DNA from: Deltaproteobacteria bacterium
Lineage (GTDB): Bacteria; Desulfobacterota_D; UBA1144; Nemesobacterales; Nemesobacteraceae
Assembly: GCA_029262295.1 (NCBI GenBank)
Contig: JAJCZR010000065.1
Coordinates: 1 to 64,000, forward strand
Direction: 5' to 3'
Length of the DNA stretch: 64,000 nt
Shown piece after piece: positions 32,858 through 41,718 of this stretch; position 1 is the first letter of the stretch, and the number at the start of each line of letters is the position of its first letter. The notes under the pieces are model-generated. The model had not been told where the DNA came from. It saw nothing but the letters and a program-made list of their open reading frames with translations, and made no database searches. Made by a program: the position numbers and the translations under genes.

Positions 32858-35506
32858 TTAATTGCTGTTAATTGCTTCAAGAAGAGATGATTTTATTTTC
32901 TCGATCTGTTTTTCGTTTTCAATTTTTTTACCTTTTTTATCACGTACATAAAAAGCATCTACCACCTGATCCACTTTTGTCGAGACCTTTGCATAATCAA
33001 TTGTGAGACCCAAATTTCTAAGTGTATTTGTAATATCAAAAAGTAAAGCCTCCCTGTCATGAGTATAGACATCAACCACAGTGGAGCTATCTGAAGATTT
33101 ATTGTCAATTACTATTTTTGAAGGATATTTGGGCACTTTTTTTCTATAACTCATATTTCCTGTGTTTCGTTTATCAAGAAGCTTTTCCACATCAATTTTA
33201 TTATTTGTCACACTTTCTACATCCTCTCTAACTTTATCCCAGAGCTTGTTATTCTCCGAAGTAGATTTACCAAGTCGGTTGACATAAAAAATATCTAATA
33301 TCCTGTCATCTGAGGTTGTTACTATCCTTGCACCCATTATATTGAGGCCATTTAAGCTCATTATTCCACACAACTTTGAGAAAATCCCTTCATTATTAAA
33401 TCCCCAAAGTGTAAATTCGTCATAACCCTCTTTTTTATAGTTAATAATTTCAGAACCTAGGCCCTTTCCAGATGAATTAATAAGCATGACATGCCTTGAA
33501 ATATTTTTTGGTGAAAAACCTTCAAAATAAGATGCAGGCTTTTTCTTTAATATTTTTTTTACCTTTGTATCTTTTAGTTTGTCTCCAGTGATCTTTACAA
33601 CTTCATTAACAATTCTTTCTCTTCGTTGTTCGACTGTCTCTTTTTTGTAATCCTCCACTTCTATCATTCGCGCCGTTCGCAAATAAAGTTCTGTCAGGAG
33701 CATACCCTTCCAGTTTGTCCAAACCTCGGGGCCTACCGATCTTATATCGGCAAAAGTCAATAAATAAAGAAGTGATAGAGTTTCAAGGCTCTTAACGGAT
33801 CTGGCGAACCTCTCAATCAAAGTTGGATCGTTCATATCCCTTCTTTGAGAAAAATGAGGCATTACGAGATGATGCCTAACCAGAAATTCGAGCTGCTCAG
33901 CATCAACTTTATTTAATCCCATCCTCTCAGCAATTTTGGGAATCATTGCAGCCCCTTTCTGTGAGTGGTTTTTGCCGCTTCCCTTCCCCATGTCATGAAA
34001 TAAACATGCTAAAAAAAGCACATGCCTTTTGGTAAGTGATTCTGCAGTTTTAGTTAGTAGTTTGAATTCTTCGTGATACTCATAGTTAATAAGTTTTTCT
34101 ATCTCTTTCACCATAAATATTGAATGAACATCAACTGTGTAAACATGATATGAATCATACTGTACCATGCAGACAATCTTTCCAAATTCAGGAATGTAAT
34201 GACTAAGAAGCCGAAGCTCGTTCATCTCAAAAAACATTTTAGAAACATTCTTTGCTTTTCTTAGAAGTGATAGGAATATTCTATTAAAACTTACGTCTTT
34301 TCTCACACTTTCATCTACAAGTGAGACACTATCCCTTATAAGCCATACAAGATAACGGCTCATCTTCACTTCATGTTTATTAACATATTCAAAAGCCCTT
34401 AATAGATTGCAAGGATCCTCCCTAAATACGTTTTTACTGGTAACGGATAGAAACCCGCCCTGAATTATAAAACCGTGATCTAGGTGAATTGTCTTTCTTG
34501 AACTTCTGCCCCTTGCTTTTTGTGTGCACTTATCAATTATTTTTTGGGATTGCTGCTTTACCACACTTGCCCTTAGGTAGTAAACCCGCATAAACCTTTC
34601 AACAGCTTTAAGGTCTGCATCCTTGTAACCAAAAAATTTTGCTATTTTTTCCTGAAAAGAAAAAGTGAGGTTATCCTCCCTTCTTTCTGCAAGGTAATGA
34701 AGTTCAGCCCTTACAAGAAGAAGGAAATTTTCACACTTCTGCATTACTCGAAACTCTTTTTGAGATAAAAAACCTTTTTGAAGGATTTCATTCAGGTTTT
34801 TAACCTTATACTTCGACTGTGCAATCCAGATTGCACTTTGCAAGTCTCTTAACCCTCCCTCACTTTCTTTCACATTGGGTTCAAGAAGATAAACAGTCTT
34901 ACCAAATCTACTGATCCTGTTTTCTTTTTCTTCCAGCTTTTTTTTTATATAGTTAGAAGAGTTTCTGGGAAGAAGTTCATTGTAAATCTCGTTTTCAAGG
35001 GAAGAATAAAGATTTAAATCGCCAAATATAAACCTGCTATCTAGAAGAGAAGTTAGGATTGTTGTGTCTTCATCATCGTAGGAAAGCTCAACACATTCTT
35101 CAATTGTTCTTACTGAATGACCCACATCGAGTTTTAAGTCCCAAAGAAAATACAAAACTGATTCAGCTACATCTTTTGCAAGTGTCTTGCTTCTGTTTTT
35201 ATAGAGAAAAAGAAGATCAACATCAGAGTGGGGTGAAAGCTCACATCTTCCGTAGCCTCCCAGTGCAACTACAGATACACCCATAAGATCACTGTAACCA
35301 TTTATCTCTAAAGACCTTTCTATCACAGCATCAACCGTTTTTGTTCTTTCTCTTGCCAGATTATGTCCGGTTAAAGCTTTATTCTTTTTTGTTTTTCTTC
35401 TGTGTTTTTGCTTTATTTCATCAAAAGATTGTTTGAAGAATTTTTCAATATTTTTTTTGGTTTCTTTTGTTTTTGTGGCAGTAGAAATAATTGGCATAGA
35501 GTTCAC
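32858..35506 (-). CDS. glnD: [Protein-PII] uridylyltransferase / uridylyl-removing enzyme
   Basis: GlnD senses glutamine and modifies PII proteins. The 882-aa protein has the nucleotidyltransferase motif GGYGRCELSPHSDVDLLFLY near residue 85, a GlnD linker domain, an HD domain with CLFHDMGKGSGKNH near residue 500 and MPHFSQRRD, then two ACT domains near 695 (FNNEGIFSKLCGIMSLNGLN) and 810 (THDREALLFDITNTLRNLGL). The start is GTG at 35506 directly after the methyltransferase stop; an ATG three codons later is an alternative. No glnB or amtB is nearby. The downstream nadBCA genes may be co-transcribed. Confidence 0.93.
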   Translation of the reverse strand: MNSMPIISTATKTKETKKNIEKFFKQSFDEIKQKHRRKTKKNKALTGHNLARERTKTVDAVIERSLEINGYSDLMGVSVVALGGYGRCELSPHSDVDLLFLYKNRSKTLAKDVAESVLYFLWDLKLDVGHSVRTIEECVELSYDDEDTTILTSLLDSRFIFGDLNLYSSLENEIYNELLPRNSSNYIKKKLEEKENRISRFGKTVYLLEPNVKESEGGLRDLQSAIWIAQSKYKVKNLNEILQKGFLSQKEFRVMQKCENFLLLVRAELHYLAERREDNLTFSFQEKIAKFFGYKDADLKAVERFMRVYYLRASVVKQQSQKIIDKCTQKARGRSSRKTIHLDHGFIIQGGFLSVTSKNVFREDPCNLLRAFEYVNKHEVKMSRYLVWLIRDSVSLVDESVRKDVSFNRIFLSLLRKAKNVSKMFFEMNELRLLSHYIPEFGKIVCMVQYDSYHVYTVDVHSIFMVKEIEKLINYEYHEEFKLLTKTAESLTKRHVLFLACLFHDMGKGSGKNHSQKGAAMIPKIAERMGLNKVDAEQLEFLVRHHLVMPHFSQRRDMNDPTLIERFARSVKSLETLSLLYLLTFADIRSVGPEVWTNWKGMLLTELYLRTARMIEVEDYKKETVEQRRERIVNEVVKITGDKLKDTKVKKILKKKPASYFEGFSPKNISRHVMLINSSGKGLGSEIINYKKEGYDEFTLWGFNNEGIFSKLCGIMSLNGLNIMGARIVTTSDDRILDIFYVNRLGKSTSENNKLWDKVREDVESVTNNKIDVEKLLDKRNTGNMSYRKKVPKYPSKIVIDNKSSDSSTVVDVYTHDREALLFDITNTLRNLGLTIDYAKVSTKVDQVVDAFYVRDKKGKKIENEKQIEKIKSSLLEAINSN

Positions 35507-36148
35507 CTAAATTTTTACGCTCAAGGAAATACCATCTCTAAGGGGGATTATTGTAGATAAAAAACCGGTCTTTGAAAAAAGAGACTCATTATATTTTTTT
35601 ATCCCCTTTGTGCTAGGAAGTCCGTCATCATCCACAACTCTTCCAGACCAAAGAACGTTATCTGATACTAAAAGACCACCCGGGTTTAATTTCTCATAAG
35701 CAATATCAATCACGCGAGGATAAAAATCTTTATCCACATCATTAAAGATTATATCAAATTTATCATTGGTATCTTTAAGAATATTGAGTGAATTACCAAC
35801 TTTGAAATCAATTTTTTTACTCACACCTGCTTTTTCAAAATAGTCTTGTGCGAGTTTTGCTTTTGCTTCCGCAAAATCAGAACAGAGAATAGTAGCATTA
35901 ACAGGAAGGGTAATGGCAAACCAAAGTGCGGAATAACCAAATCCAGATCCCAGTTCAAAAATTTTTGAAGGTTGCTTAATTAAAGATATTTGAGATAAAA
36001 GCCTTCCAACCAAAGGCCCAACAATTGGCACTTCTTTCTTAGCAGCATACTCTTCCATCTCTTTGAATATCCCGCTACTTTCACCGTAAAGGTTTGATAT
36101 ATACTCATCAATTTTGGGATCAACAATGTCGGCATAAAACTTTTTCAT
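35507..36148 (-). CDS. SAM-dependent O-methyltransferase (class I, COMT-like)
   Basis: The 213-aa protein belongs to the O-methyltransferase family 3 (catechol/caffeoyl-CoA type): VGPLVGRLLSQISLIKQPSK, then the SAM motif IFELGSGFGYSALWFAI near residue 65, FDIIFNDVDKDFYP with the metal-binding Asp near 135, and LLVSDNVLWSGRVVDDD near 160. These enzymes methylate small phenols or related acceptors with a divalent metal; the substrate is unknown here. The stop codon abuts the glnD GTG start, so it heads the glnD-nadBCA run. Confidence 0.85.
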   Translation of the reverse strand: MKKFYADIVDPKIDEYISNLYGESSGIFKEMEEYAAKKEVPIVGPLVGRLLSQISLIKQPSKIFELGSGFGYSALWFAITLPVNATILCSDFAEAKAKLAQDYFEKAGVSKKIDFKVGNSLNILKDTNDKFDIIFNDVDKDFYPRVIDIAYEKLNPGGLLVSDNVLWSGRVVDDDGLPSTKGIKKYNESLFSKTGFLSTIIPLRDGISLSVKI

Positions 36149-36195
36149 CTTTTATTACTTTATAAATACTAAGCTTAAATTTAGGCTATCTTCAT

Positions 36196-36600
36196 TTAAC
36201 TTAATATTCCTATATTCATAATATCTATCCCAAGATTAGGTGCTTTTGAAAGTGGCCCGTCAGCAGTAATTAAGGTTGCATTATAAAACTTGGCTGCAGC
36301 AACATAGAAAGCATCATATGCACTAACATTTTCTCTGTGCCCCCATGCTTCTTTCACAAGGATCTTATGTGGAATTCGCTCAATTTCCCAATCTACAAGA
36401 TCATCCAACGCCATAAGTGCCCTATCGTGTTTTAATTTATTTAAAAGAACTGCCCTCCTTAAAACTGAGAGAACTTCCACTTCCATTAACTCAGGTGCCA
36501 TGAGAAAAGATTTATTGATTATATCAGAAATTTTAAGACCGGACTTTGTTTGAAGTAAGTATTCTACTGCCACTGAAGCATCAATTACCAGCCTGTTCAC
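36196..36600 (-). CDS. vapC: VapC/FitB-type PIN-domain toxin
   Basis: The 134-aa protein has the PIN residues VIDASVAVEYLLQ (Asp near residue 6), LMEVEVLSVLRRA (Glu near 40), SAYDAFYVAAAKF (Asp near 93) and LITADGPLSKAP (Asp near 114). Translation begins at GTG (36600), overlapping the antitoxin TGA. The overlap and weak start fit low toxin synthesis relative to antitoxin. It is the third intact PIN toxin of the window and differs in sequence from the other two. Confidence 0.9.
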   Translation of the reverse strand: MNRLVIDASVAVEYLLQTKSGLKISDIINKSFLMAPELMEVEVLSVLRRAVLLNKLKHDRALMALDDLVDWEIERIPHKILVKEAWGHRENVSAYDAFYVAAAKFYNATLITADGPLSKAPNLGIDIMNIGILS

Positions 36601-36830
36601 TTGAAGTTATCCGTGCGTTCCTCCCGCGTTTGCTCAAGCAGGGATGCAGCTGAAACTCCAAGGTTTGTTTCAGGTCGTTTGGAAAAGCGTTCCTGCCATT
36701 CGTTTCTTGATAATTCACGTTTCACTGCTTGCAAAATAAAATCACTAAGAGTACGGTTCTGTTTTTTTGCAATAAGCCGGATACGGTTATGTAGTTTTTC
36801 TGGAATGTTTTTAACCTGTAAATTAGCCAT
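36597..36830 (-). CDS. FitA/VapB-type ribbon-helix-helix antitoxin
   Basis: The start at 36830 gives a 77-aa protein with ANLQVKNIPEKLHNRIRLIA and KKQNRTLSDFILQAVKREL, the Arc-like RHH fold of FitA antitoxins. The C-terminus (EQTREERTDNFK) is the toxin-binding tail. A longer open frame extends upstream to 36959 but overlaps the operator and the downstream part of the adenosyltransferase gene, so it is rejected. The promoter places transcription start on the A of the ATG, suggesting leaderless translation. Confidence 0.85.
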   Translation of the reverse strand: MANLQVKNIPEKLHNRIRLIAKKQNRTLSDFILQAVKRELSRNEWQERFSKRPETNLGVSAASLLEQTREERTDNFK

Positions 36831-36836
36831 AAAATC

Positions 36837-36865
36837 ATGGTAGCATGCTAAAAGCATGCTGTCAA
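36837..36865 (-). promoter_or_regulatory. Promoter with twin AGCATGCT operator for the FitA/VapC module
   Basis: On the minus strand TTGACA (36860-36865) and TACCAT (36837-36842) are 17 bases apart. The spacer and edges hold two copies of the palindrome AGCATGCT (36842-36849 and 36853-36860) separated by AAA, an ideal site for a tetrameric antitoxin-toxin complex. The predicted +1 is 36830, the first base of the start codon. Confidence 0.7.
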
Positions 36866-36891
36866 TATTAAACACTATTAAAAAACATTGT

Positions 36892-37455
36892 TTATTTTCC
36901 AAAATCAACAGAAATTTCATCAAAACCACTTCTTTTATTATCAACTCTTGCCAGAACAAAAAGAAGATCTGAAAGCCTGTTTAAATAAATTAAAACATTT
37001 TTGTTAATATCCTCGGATTTTGAGAGATGAGCAACCTTTCTTTCGGCCCTTCTACAAACCGTGCGTGCCAGATGAAGATAAGCACCACCTTCATTGCCAG
37101 CAGGGAGAATAAATTCTTTTAGATCACCCACTTCTGATAAAAACTTATCAATAAGTTCCTCAAGCGTGCCCGCCATTTTTGAAGTTACTCTTGGCACATT
37201 AAATTCCGAATCGTTTGGAGTGGCAAGGTCACCTCCCATTATAAAAAGGTCGTTCTGAATAAAACGTATAATATCATTTAACTCAAATTCGTTGGTTTTT
37301 GCCCTTGAAATTCCCAATACTGAGTTTAACTCGTCAACATCCCCATAAGAATCAACCCTTTTTGAAGCCTTACTTACCCTTTTTCCACCCACAAGTGAGG
37401 TCTCACCATCATCACCTGTTTTGGTATACACTTTTGTTATTCTTTTTTTAGCCAT
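36892..37455 (-). CDS. PduO-type cob(I)alamin adenosyltransferase
   Basis: This enzyme transfers the adenosyl group of ATP to cob(I)alamin to make coenzyme B12. The 187-aa protein shows the ATP-binding N-terminus KVYTKTGDDGETSLVGGKRV, SYGDVDELNSVLGISRA near residue 37, QNDLFIMGGDLATP near 68, FILPAGNEGGAYLHLARTVCRRAERKV around residue 115-140 (only the Arg-rich RRAER core is diagnostic) and LNRLSDLLFVLAR near the end. No other cobalamin genes are in the window, so it may serve salvage. It starts divergently from nuoE. Confidence 0.92.
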   Translation of the reverse strand: MAKKRITKVYTKTGDDGETSLVGGKRVSKASKRVDSYGDVDELNSVLGISRAKTNEFELNDIIRFIQNDLFIMGGDLATPNDSEFNVPRVTSKMAGTLEELIDKFLSEVGDLKEFILPAGNEGGAYLHLARTVCRRAERKVAHLSKSEDINKNVLIYLNRLSDLLFVLARVDNKRSGFDEISVDFGK

Positions 37456-37599
37456 TTATAAAATTCTAACCGAAAAAAAAGCTGAAGAAAGACCGAAGGA
37501 GCAGGTTTAAAAAGCATTTATAAGTTCAATTCAACTTCCTTGAACATAGCTTTATATATGTTACTTTTAATCTTTATTTTGCACTATGGAGATTCATAA

Positions 37600-38073
37600 A
37601 TGTATTTCTCAGCTGAGCTTAAAAACAGGATTGATACAATAGTAAGCGAACATGAAACAAACCTCTCCGCTTTACTGCCAGTTTTACGGGAAGTGCAAAA
37701 TAAACATGGCTGGCTTTCAAAAGAATCTATGGATGAGATATCCGAGATTCTCGATATTCCCGCCTCAAATGTACAAAATGTTGCCACTTTTTATACAATG
37801 TATTTCACTGAACCAGTTGGAAAACACATTATCTGGCAATGCAGAACTCTTTCCTGCGCATTAAAGGGAGCGGAGCACGTGGAACATTATCTTTGCGAAA
37901 AGCTTGGTGTAAAAATTGGTGAGACAACTAGCGATGACAAAATAACACTTATGGAAGCAGAGTGCCTTGCTTCTTGTGGCACAGCACCCGCTATGCTTGT
38001 TGATAATACACTTCACGAAAATCTGACAAAGGCCAAAGTGGATAAAATAATTGAAGATCTTAAAAATGAGTGA
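37600..38073 (+). CDS. nuoE: NuoE-like 2Fe-2S thioredoxin-fold subunit
   Basis: The 157-aa protein matches the 24-kDa subunit of NADH dehydrogenase and of related hydrogenases and formate dehydrogenases. The N-terminal helical part has LLPVLREVQNKHGWLSKESM, and the thioredoxin-like part carries the four cluster ligands at Cys 81, 86, 122 and 126 (CRTLSC and ECLASCGTAP). No nuoF, nuoG or other complex I gene is adjacent; the next gene is glycerate kinase. It may act with a NuoF partner encoded elsewhere. ATGGAG lies upstream as a moderate SD. Confidence 0.9.
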   Translation: MYFSAELKNRIDTIVSEHETNLSALLPVLREVQNKHGWLSKESMDEISEILDIPASNVQNVATFYTMYFTEPVGKHIIWQCRTLSCALKGAEHVEHYLCEKLGVKIGETTSDDKITLMEAECLASCGTAPAMLVDNTLHENLTKAKVDKIIEDLKNE

Positions 38074-38088
38074 TCAAGTAAATATAAT

Positions 38089-39423
38089 ATGAGCGAAGAA
38101 AAACTGAGAGAACATGCACATTTACTTTTCAATGAAGCTATAGATGAAGTTAATCCCAAAAAATGTGTTCTGGAACATTCAAGCCTCAAAAAAAATATTT
38201 TAAAAATCAACTCCAAGAAATACAACCTTGAAAATTTTAATTCAATATATGTAGTAGCTTTTGGAAAAGCTGCCCCTGCTATGGCTAATGCCGTGGAAGA
38301 ACTTCTAAGCGATCGGATCACAAACGGAGTTGTAGTCTCAAACAACAAATCAGACTTCTCATTTAAAAACATGGAGTTTTGCCTTTCAAGTCATCCTGTT
38401 CCAGATAAAAAAAGCGTGGATGCCGCAGAAAAAGTAATAACCCTGCTCGACAAATCCACTAAAAATGATCTTGTAATCTTTTTAATCTCTGGAGGGGGAA
38501 GCTCCATACTTGCTCTTCCGTCTGAAGGGCTTTCAATCGAGGATATAAGAAAAGTTACTCAAAGATTAATGCTTTCGGGCGTTGACACAAATGGCCTTAA
38601 CACAATAAGAAAAAAACTTTCCCAAATTAAAGGTGGTGGCCTTCTAAAAAGGGCTTTACCTTCAGAAGTTGCAACACTCATTCTCTCTGACGTTGTTGGC
38701 GACAAACTGGAGTTTATTGCATCAGGGCCAACTGTATATGACACTACAACATTCGAAGATGCATGGCGAATTATTGATGCACTTGATCTGGAACATAAAA
38801 TTCCACCAAAAGTTGTTGTACATCTTGAAAAAGGAAGAAAATTAAATTCTTCCCCTTTAATTACAAAAGAGGAAATAGACAAAAAAAGAGTTCAGACAAT
38901 TGTTGTAGGAAACAATAGAAAGGCAATATCCGCAGTTGAGAAAAAAGCAAAGAAACTTGGCTACAAAACTTTAATCCTTTCTTCCCAGATATCCGGTGAG
39001 GCAAGAGAGGTTGCTAAAGTACTTGCCGGCATTGCCTTTGATATTCAAAAGTTTGAGCACCCTATAAAAAAACCGGCCTGTATTATTTTTGGTGGAGAAA
39101 CAACTGTTAATGTGATTGGAAAAGGGAAAGGTGGCAGAAACACTGAAACTGCGCTTTCTTTTTGTTTTGAAATAATTGGCAGAAAAAACATTGTGGGGCT
39201 TTTCGCGGGCACAGATGGAATTGATGGGCCTACAGATGCAGCTGGGGCAGTTTGCGATGGAAGGTCAAGGCTTGTGGCAAGAAAGATGGGAGTGAGCGCA
39301 AGGGACCATCTTGCAAATAATAACTCTTACAATTTTTTCAAGAAAACAGGTGATCTTATCAAAACAGGTGCAACTGGTACAAATGTAATGGATATAGGGA
39401 TTATCCTTATAGCAAAAGATTAA
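38089..39423 (+). CDS. Glycerate 2-kinase (GckA/MOFRL family)
   Basis: The enzyme phosphorylates D-glycerate to 2-phosphoglycerate, feeding glycolysis. The 444-aa protein has an N-terminal DUF4147 domain with VAFGKAAPAMANAVEEL near residue 60, SHPVPDKKSVDAAEKV, LISGGGSSILALPSEGLS near 130, RKKLSQIKGGGLLK and LSDVVGDKLEFIASGPTV. The C-terminal MOFRL domain carries IIFGGETTVNVIGKGKGGRN, FAGTDGIDGPTDAAGA and the final TGATGTNVMDIGI. All are features of this class rather than of GlxK/GarK kinases. It follows nuoE by 15 bases. The phosphoglycerate mutase at 13.2 kb acts on its product. Confidence 0.92.
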   Translation: MSEEKLREHAHLLFNEAIDEVNPKKCVLEHSSLKKNILKINSKKYNLENFNSIYVVAFGKAAPAMANAVEELLSDRITNGVVVSNNKSDFSFKNMEFCLSSHPVPDKKSVDAAEKVITLLDKSTKNDLVIFLISGGGSSILALPSEGLSIEDIRKVTQRLMLSGVDTNGLNTIRKKLSQIKGGGLLKRALPSEVATLILSDVVGDKLEFIASGPTVYDTTTFEDAWRIIDALDLEHKIPPKVVVHLEKGRKLNSSPLITKEEIDKKRVQTIVVGNNRKAISAVEKKAKKLGYKTLILSSQISGEAREVAKVLAGIAFDIQKFEHPIKKPACIIFGGETTVNVIGKGKGGRNTETALSFCFEIIGRKNIVGLFAGTDGIDGPTDAAGAVCDGRSRLVARKMGVSARDHLANNNSYNFFKKTGDLIKTGATGTNVMDIGIILIAKD

Positions 39424-39466
39424 TCTTTGCCCACTCTTTAAATATCTTTTATAATCTTAAAACCTT

Positions 39467-40825
39467 ATGCAAAACCTAACAAAACCGCTTCCTCAAAACG
39501 ATGAAGCTGAAAAAGCTGTTTTAGGTGCAATTTTAATTGAAAACAGCATCATTAATCAGGTTTTAGAGATTCTTACCCCTGAAGATTTCTATAAGGATTC
39601 TCATAGCAAGATTTTCAGCTGCATGATAGACCTTGATAAAGAGAATAACCCTATCGATGTGCTCACTCTTTATGAATACATGGGAAATAAGGGAAGCCTC
39701 CTGGAAGATGTGGGCGGAAGCGCTTATCTTACATATCTTACTGATATTGTGCCGACAGCTGCCAATGTTGCCCACTACGCAAGAATAGTTAAAGATAAAT
39801 CTATTTTAAGAAAACTTGTGCTTGCAGCTACTGATATAGCACATAGGGGATATGAGCAGCCTGATAATGTAGACGATTATATTGACAGGGCAGAAATGGC
39901 AATCCTTAATATTGCTCAAAATAAAATTAAACCAAGCTTTTATCACTCAAGAGAGTTGGCAGGGCAAGCCCTTGAGCTCGTTGAGAAGCTACATGAAAAT
40001 AAGGAACTTATTACCGGGGTATCAACCGGGTTTGAAAAAATAGATTATATGACAGCAGGCCTACAGCCTTCTGACCTGATAATCATTGCAGCAAGGCCTG
40101 GAGTTGGAAAAACATCTTTTTGTCTTAACGTCACAAGCAATGCAGCACTTAATGAAGGGCTTTCAGTCGGAATGTTTTCCTTAGAGATGACAAAAGAGCA
40201 GCTAATGCTAAGGCTTCTATCAATAAAAGCTAAAGTGAGTTTTTCAACAATAAGAAGTGGTTATATAAAAGACTCGGAACTCAAAGACATTTATAAAGCT
40301 GCGGAAGAGTATGGAAATGCCAACATTTTTATTGATGACACACCCGCACTTACAGTCCTTGAAGTAAGGGCAAAAGCAAGAAGGCTTAAAAGAGACAGGG
40401 GGCTTGATCTTATGATAGTCGACTATCTGCAACTTATGAGGGGAAGTGGATCAAGGAATGAAAGCCGTGAACGTGAGATTGCAGAAATATCAGGTTCTCT
40501 AAAAGCCCTTGCAAAAGAACTAAGCATTCCTGTAATAGGAATATCCCAGCTTAGCCGACAGACTGAAACCAGGTCAGACAGAAGACCTCAACTTTCTGAT
40601 CTCAGGGAAAGTGGAGCAATAGAGCAGGATGCAGATGTGGTAATGTTTATTCACAGGCCTGATATTTATAAAAAGGATGCTGAAGAAAAAGACGGCTTGG
40701 CAGAGATTATTATTGGTAAACAAAGAAATGGCCCGATAGGCACAGCCAAGCTTGCATTTCTTGATCAAAGGGGAGTGCCAAGCTTTGAGAACCTTGCGGA
40801 TGATTTTGAAGAAGATTTTGCGTAA
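39467..40825 (+). CDS. dnaB: Replicative DNA helicase
   Basis: DnaB unwinds DNA ahead of the fork as a hexamer. The 452-aa protein starts with LPQNDEAEKAVLGAILIEN, typical of the N-terminal collar domain. The RecA-like ATPase has TGFEKIDYMTAGLQPSDLII near residue 190, Walker A AARPGVGKTSFCLNV near 210, FSLEMTKEQLMLRLLS, Walker B LMIVDYLQLM near 320, ISQLSRQTETRSDRRPQLSD and LRESGAIEQDADVVMFIHR. No intein or insertion is present. In many bacteria rplI precedes dnaB; here it does not. Confidence 0.97.
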   Translation: MQNLTKPLPQNDEAEKAVLGAILIENSIINQVLEILTPEDFYKDSHSKIFSCMIDLDKENNPIDVLTLYEYMGNKGSLLEDVGGSAYLTYLTDIVPTAANVAHYARIVKDKSILRKLVLAATDIAHRGYEQPDNVDDYIDRAEMAILNIAQNKIKPSFYHSRELAGQALELVEKLHENKELITGVSTGFEKIDYMTAGLQPSDLIIIAARPGVGKTSFCLNVTSNAALNEGLSVGMFSLEMTKEQLMLRLLSIKAKVSFSTIRSGYIKDSELKDIYKAAEEYGNANIFIDDTPALTVLEVRAKARRLKRDRGLDLMIVDYLQLMRGSGSRNESREREIAEISGSLKALAKELSIPVIGISQLSRQTETRSDRRPQLSDLRESGAIEQDADVVMFIHRPDIYKKDAEEKDGLAEIIIGKQRNGPIGTAKLAFLDQRGVPSFENLADDFEEDFA

Positions 40826-40891
40826 TTAATACAGTTTTACTTAAAGATTTTAATTTGACATCTTTTAACAATTTATTAACTATAAACAATT

Positions 40892-41674
40892 ATGGCACAA
40901 TCTGTTTTAATGGTTTACGAGTATCTTGACGCATTAAAAGAAAACAACTACTGGATGGAGTATATCAACTTTTATCTTAAGTTTTGGGATGGCCCCGCAA
41001 CACCAAAATCCACATGGTGGGGAAGAGAGTATCATGAGTTTAGACAATCCCTTTCAAATCATTTAGACCTGGATGAAAAATACCTTAAAGACTGCTTCTT
41101 TATTAAAGATAAAGATGAGAAGTATTATGTATGTCCAATCGGCACCGATATAAAAAACCTTAACATCCTGGCTGCTGAAAATAGAATCCCTTATGAGTGG
41201 TTTTTACTCTTTGGAAATGAAGAAAAAAACTATTTTTATACTCATACGGGTTTTGGTGCAATTCACCACGATTCAATATATTACAGCACAAAAATAGAAC
41301 AATCCCTTGAAAGAATAGAAAATGCAGAAAAACTCATTTCTGATAACCTTGAAATTTTAGGTGATGATATTAATGGCTTTCAATCACTAAAAAAATTACA
41401 TCTCATAAAAGACGGGATTTTTAATATTAAAGACTGGATATCAGGATTTAATGGTAAAGGCATTTTAATACTTAACTATGGAGAAATATGCTCTTTTATT
41501 GAGCAAAATTCCCTTAAAGATGAAAACTCTGTGGGCAATCTTTGGGAAATTCTTGATAGTATTAAAAGCGGTGAACTTGAGAAAGCCGATTCTGATCTCA
41601 GGTTTTTGGATATAAAGTGGATGGATATATCATCAAATGCTGCGGGCACTTTTGAAATTTCTTCCCTTCAGTAA
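40892..41674 (+). CDS. Unknown 260-aa protein after dnaB
   Basis: I do not recognise this protein. It is acidic and aromatic-rich, with NYWMEYINFYLKFWDGPATP and KSTWWGREYHEF near the N-terminus, a central YEWFLLFGNEEKNYFYTHTG and IHHDSIYYSTKIEQSLERIE, and no signal peptide, membrane segment or nucleotide-binding motif. The start follows an AT-rich 66-base gap after dnaB without a strong SD. Base composition is like its neighbours. The full frame of 260 codons between two real genes on the same strand, with no overlap, supports it as a real gene. Confidence 0.7.
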   Translation: MAQSVLMVYEYLDALKENNYWMEYINFYLKFWDGPATPKSTWWGREYHEFRQSLSNHLDLDEKYLKDCFFIKDKDEKYYVCPIGTDIKNLNILAAENRIPYEWFLLFGNEEKNYFYTHTGFGAIHHDSIYYSTKIEQSLERIENAEKLISDNLEILGDDINGFQSLKKLHLIKDGIFNIKDWISGFNGKGILILNYGEICSFIEQNSLKDENSVGNLWEILDSIKSGELEKADSDLRFLDIKWMDISSNAAGTFEISSLQ

Positions 41675-41718
41675 ACTTGCACTATAATTAATTGAGAAAA
41701 TAAAATTGGTGCAATATT

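Noticed and set aside
36831-36959. N-terminal extension of the FitA-type antitoxin
   Set aside because: It would cover the operator and promoter and overlap the adenosyltransferase gene; the RHH fold begins at the ATG at 36830.
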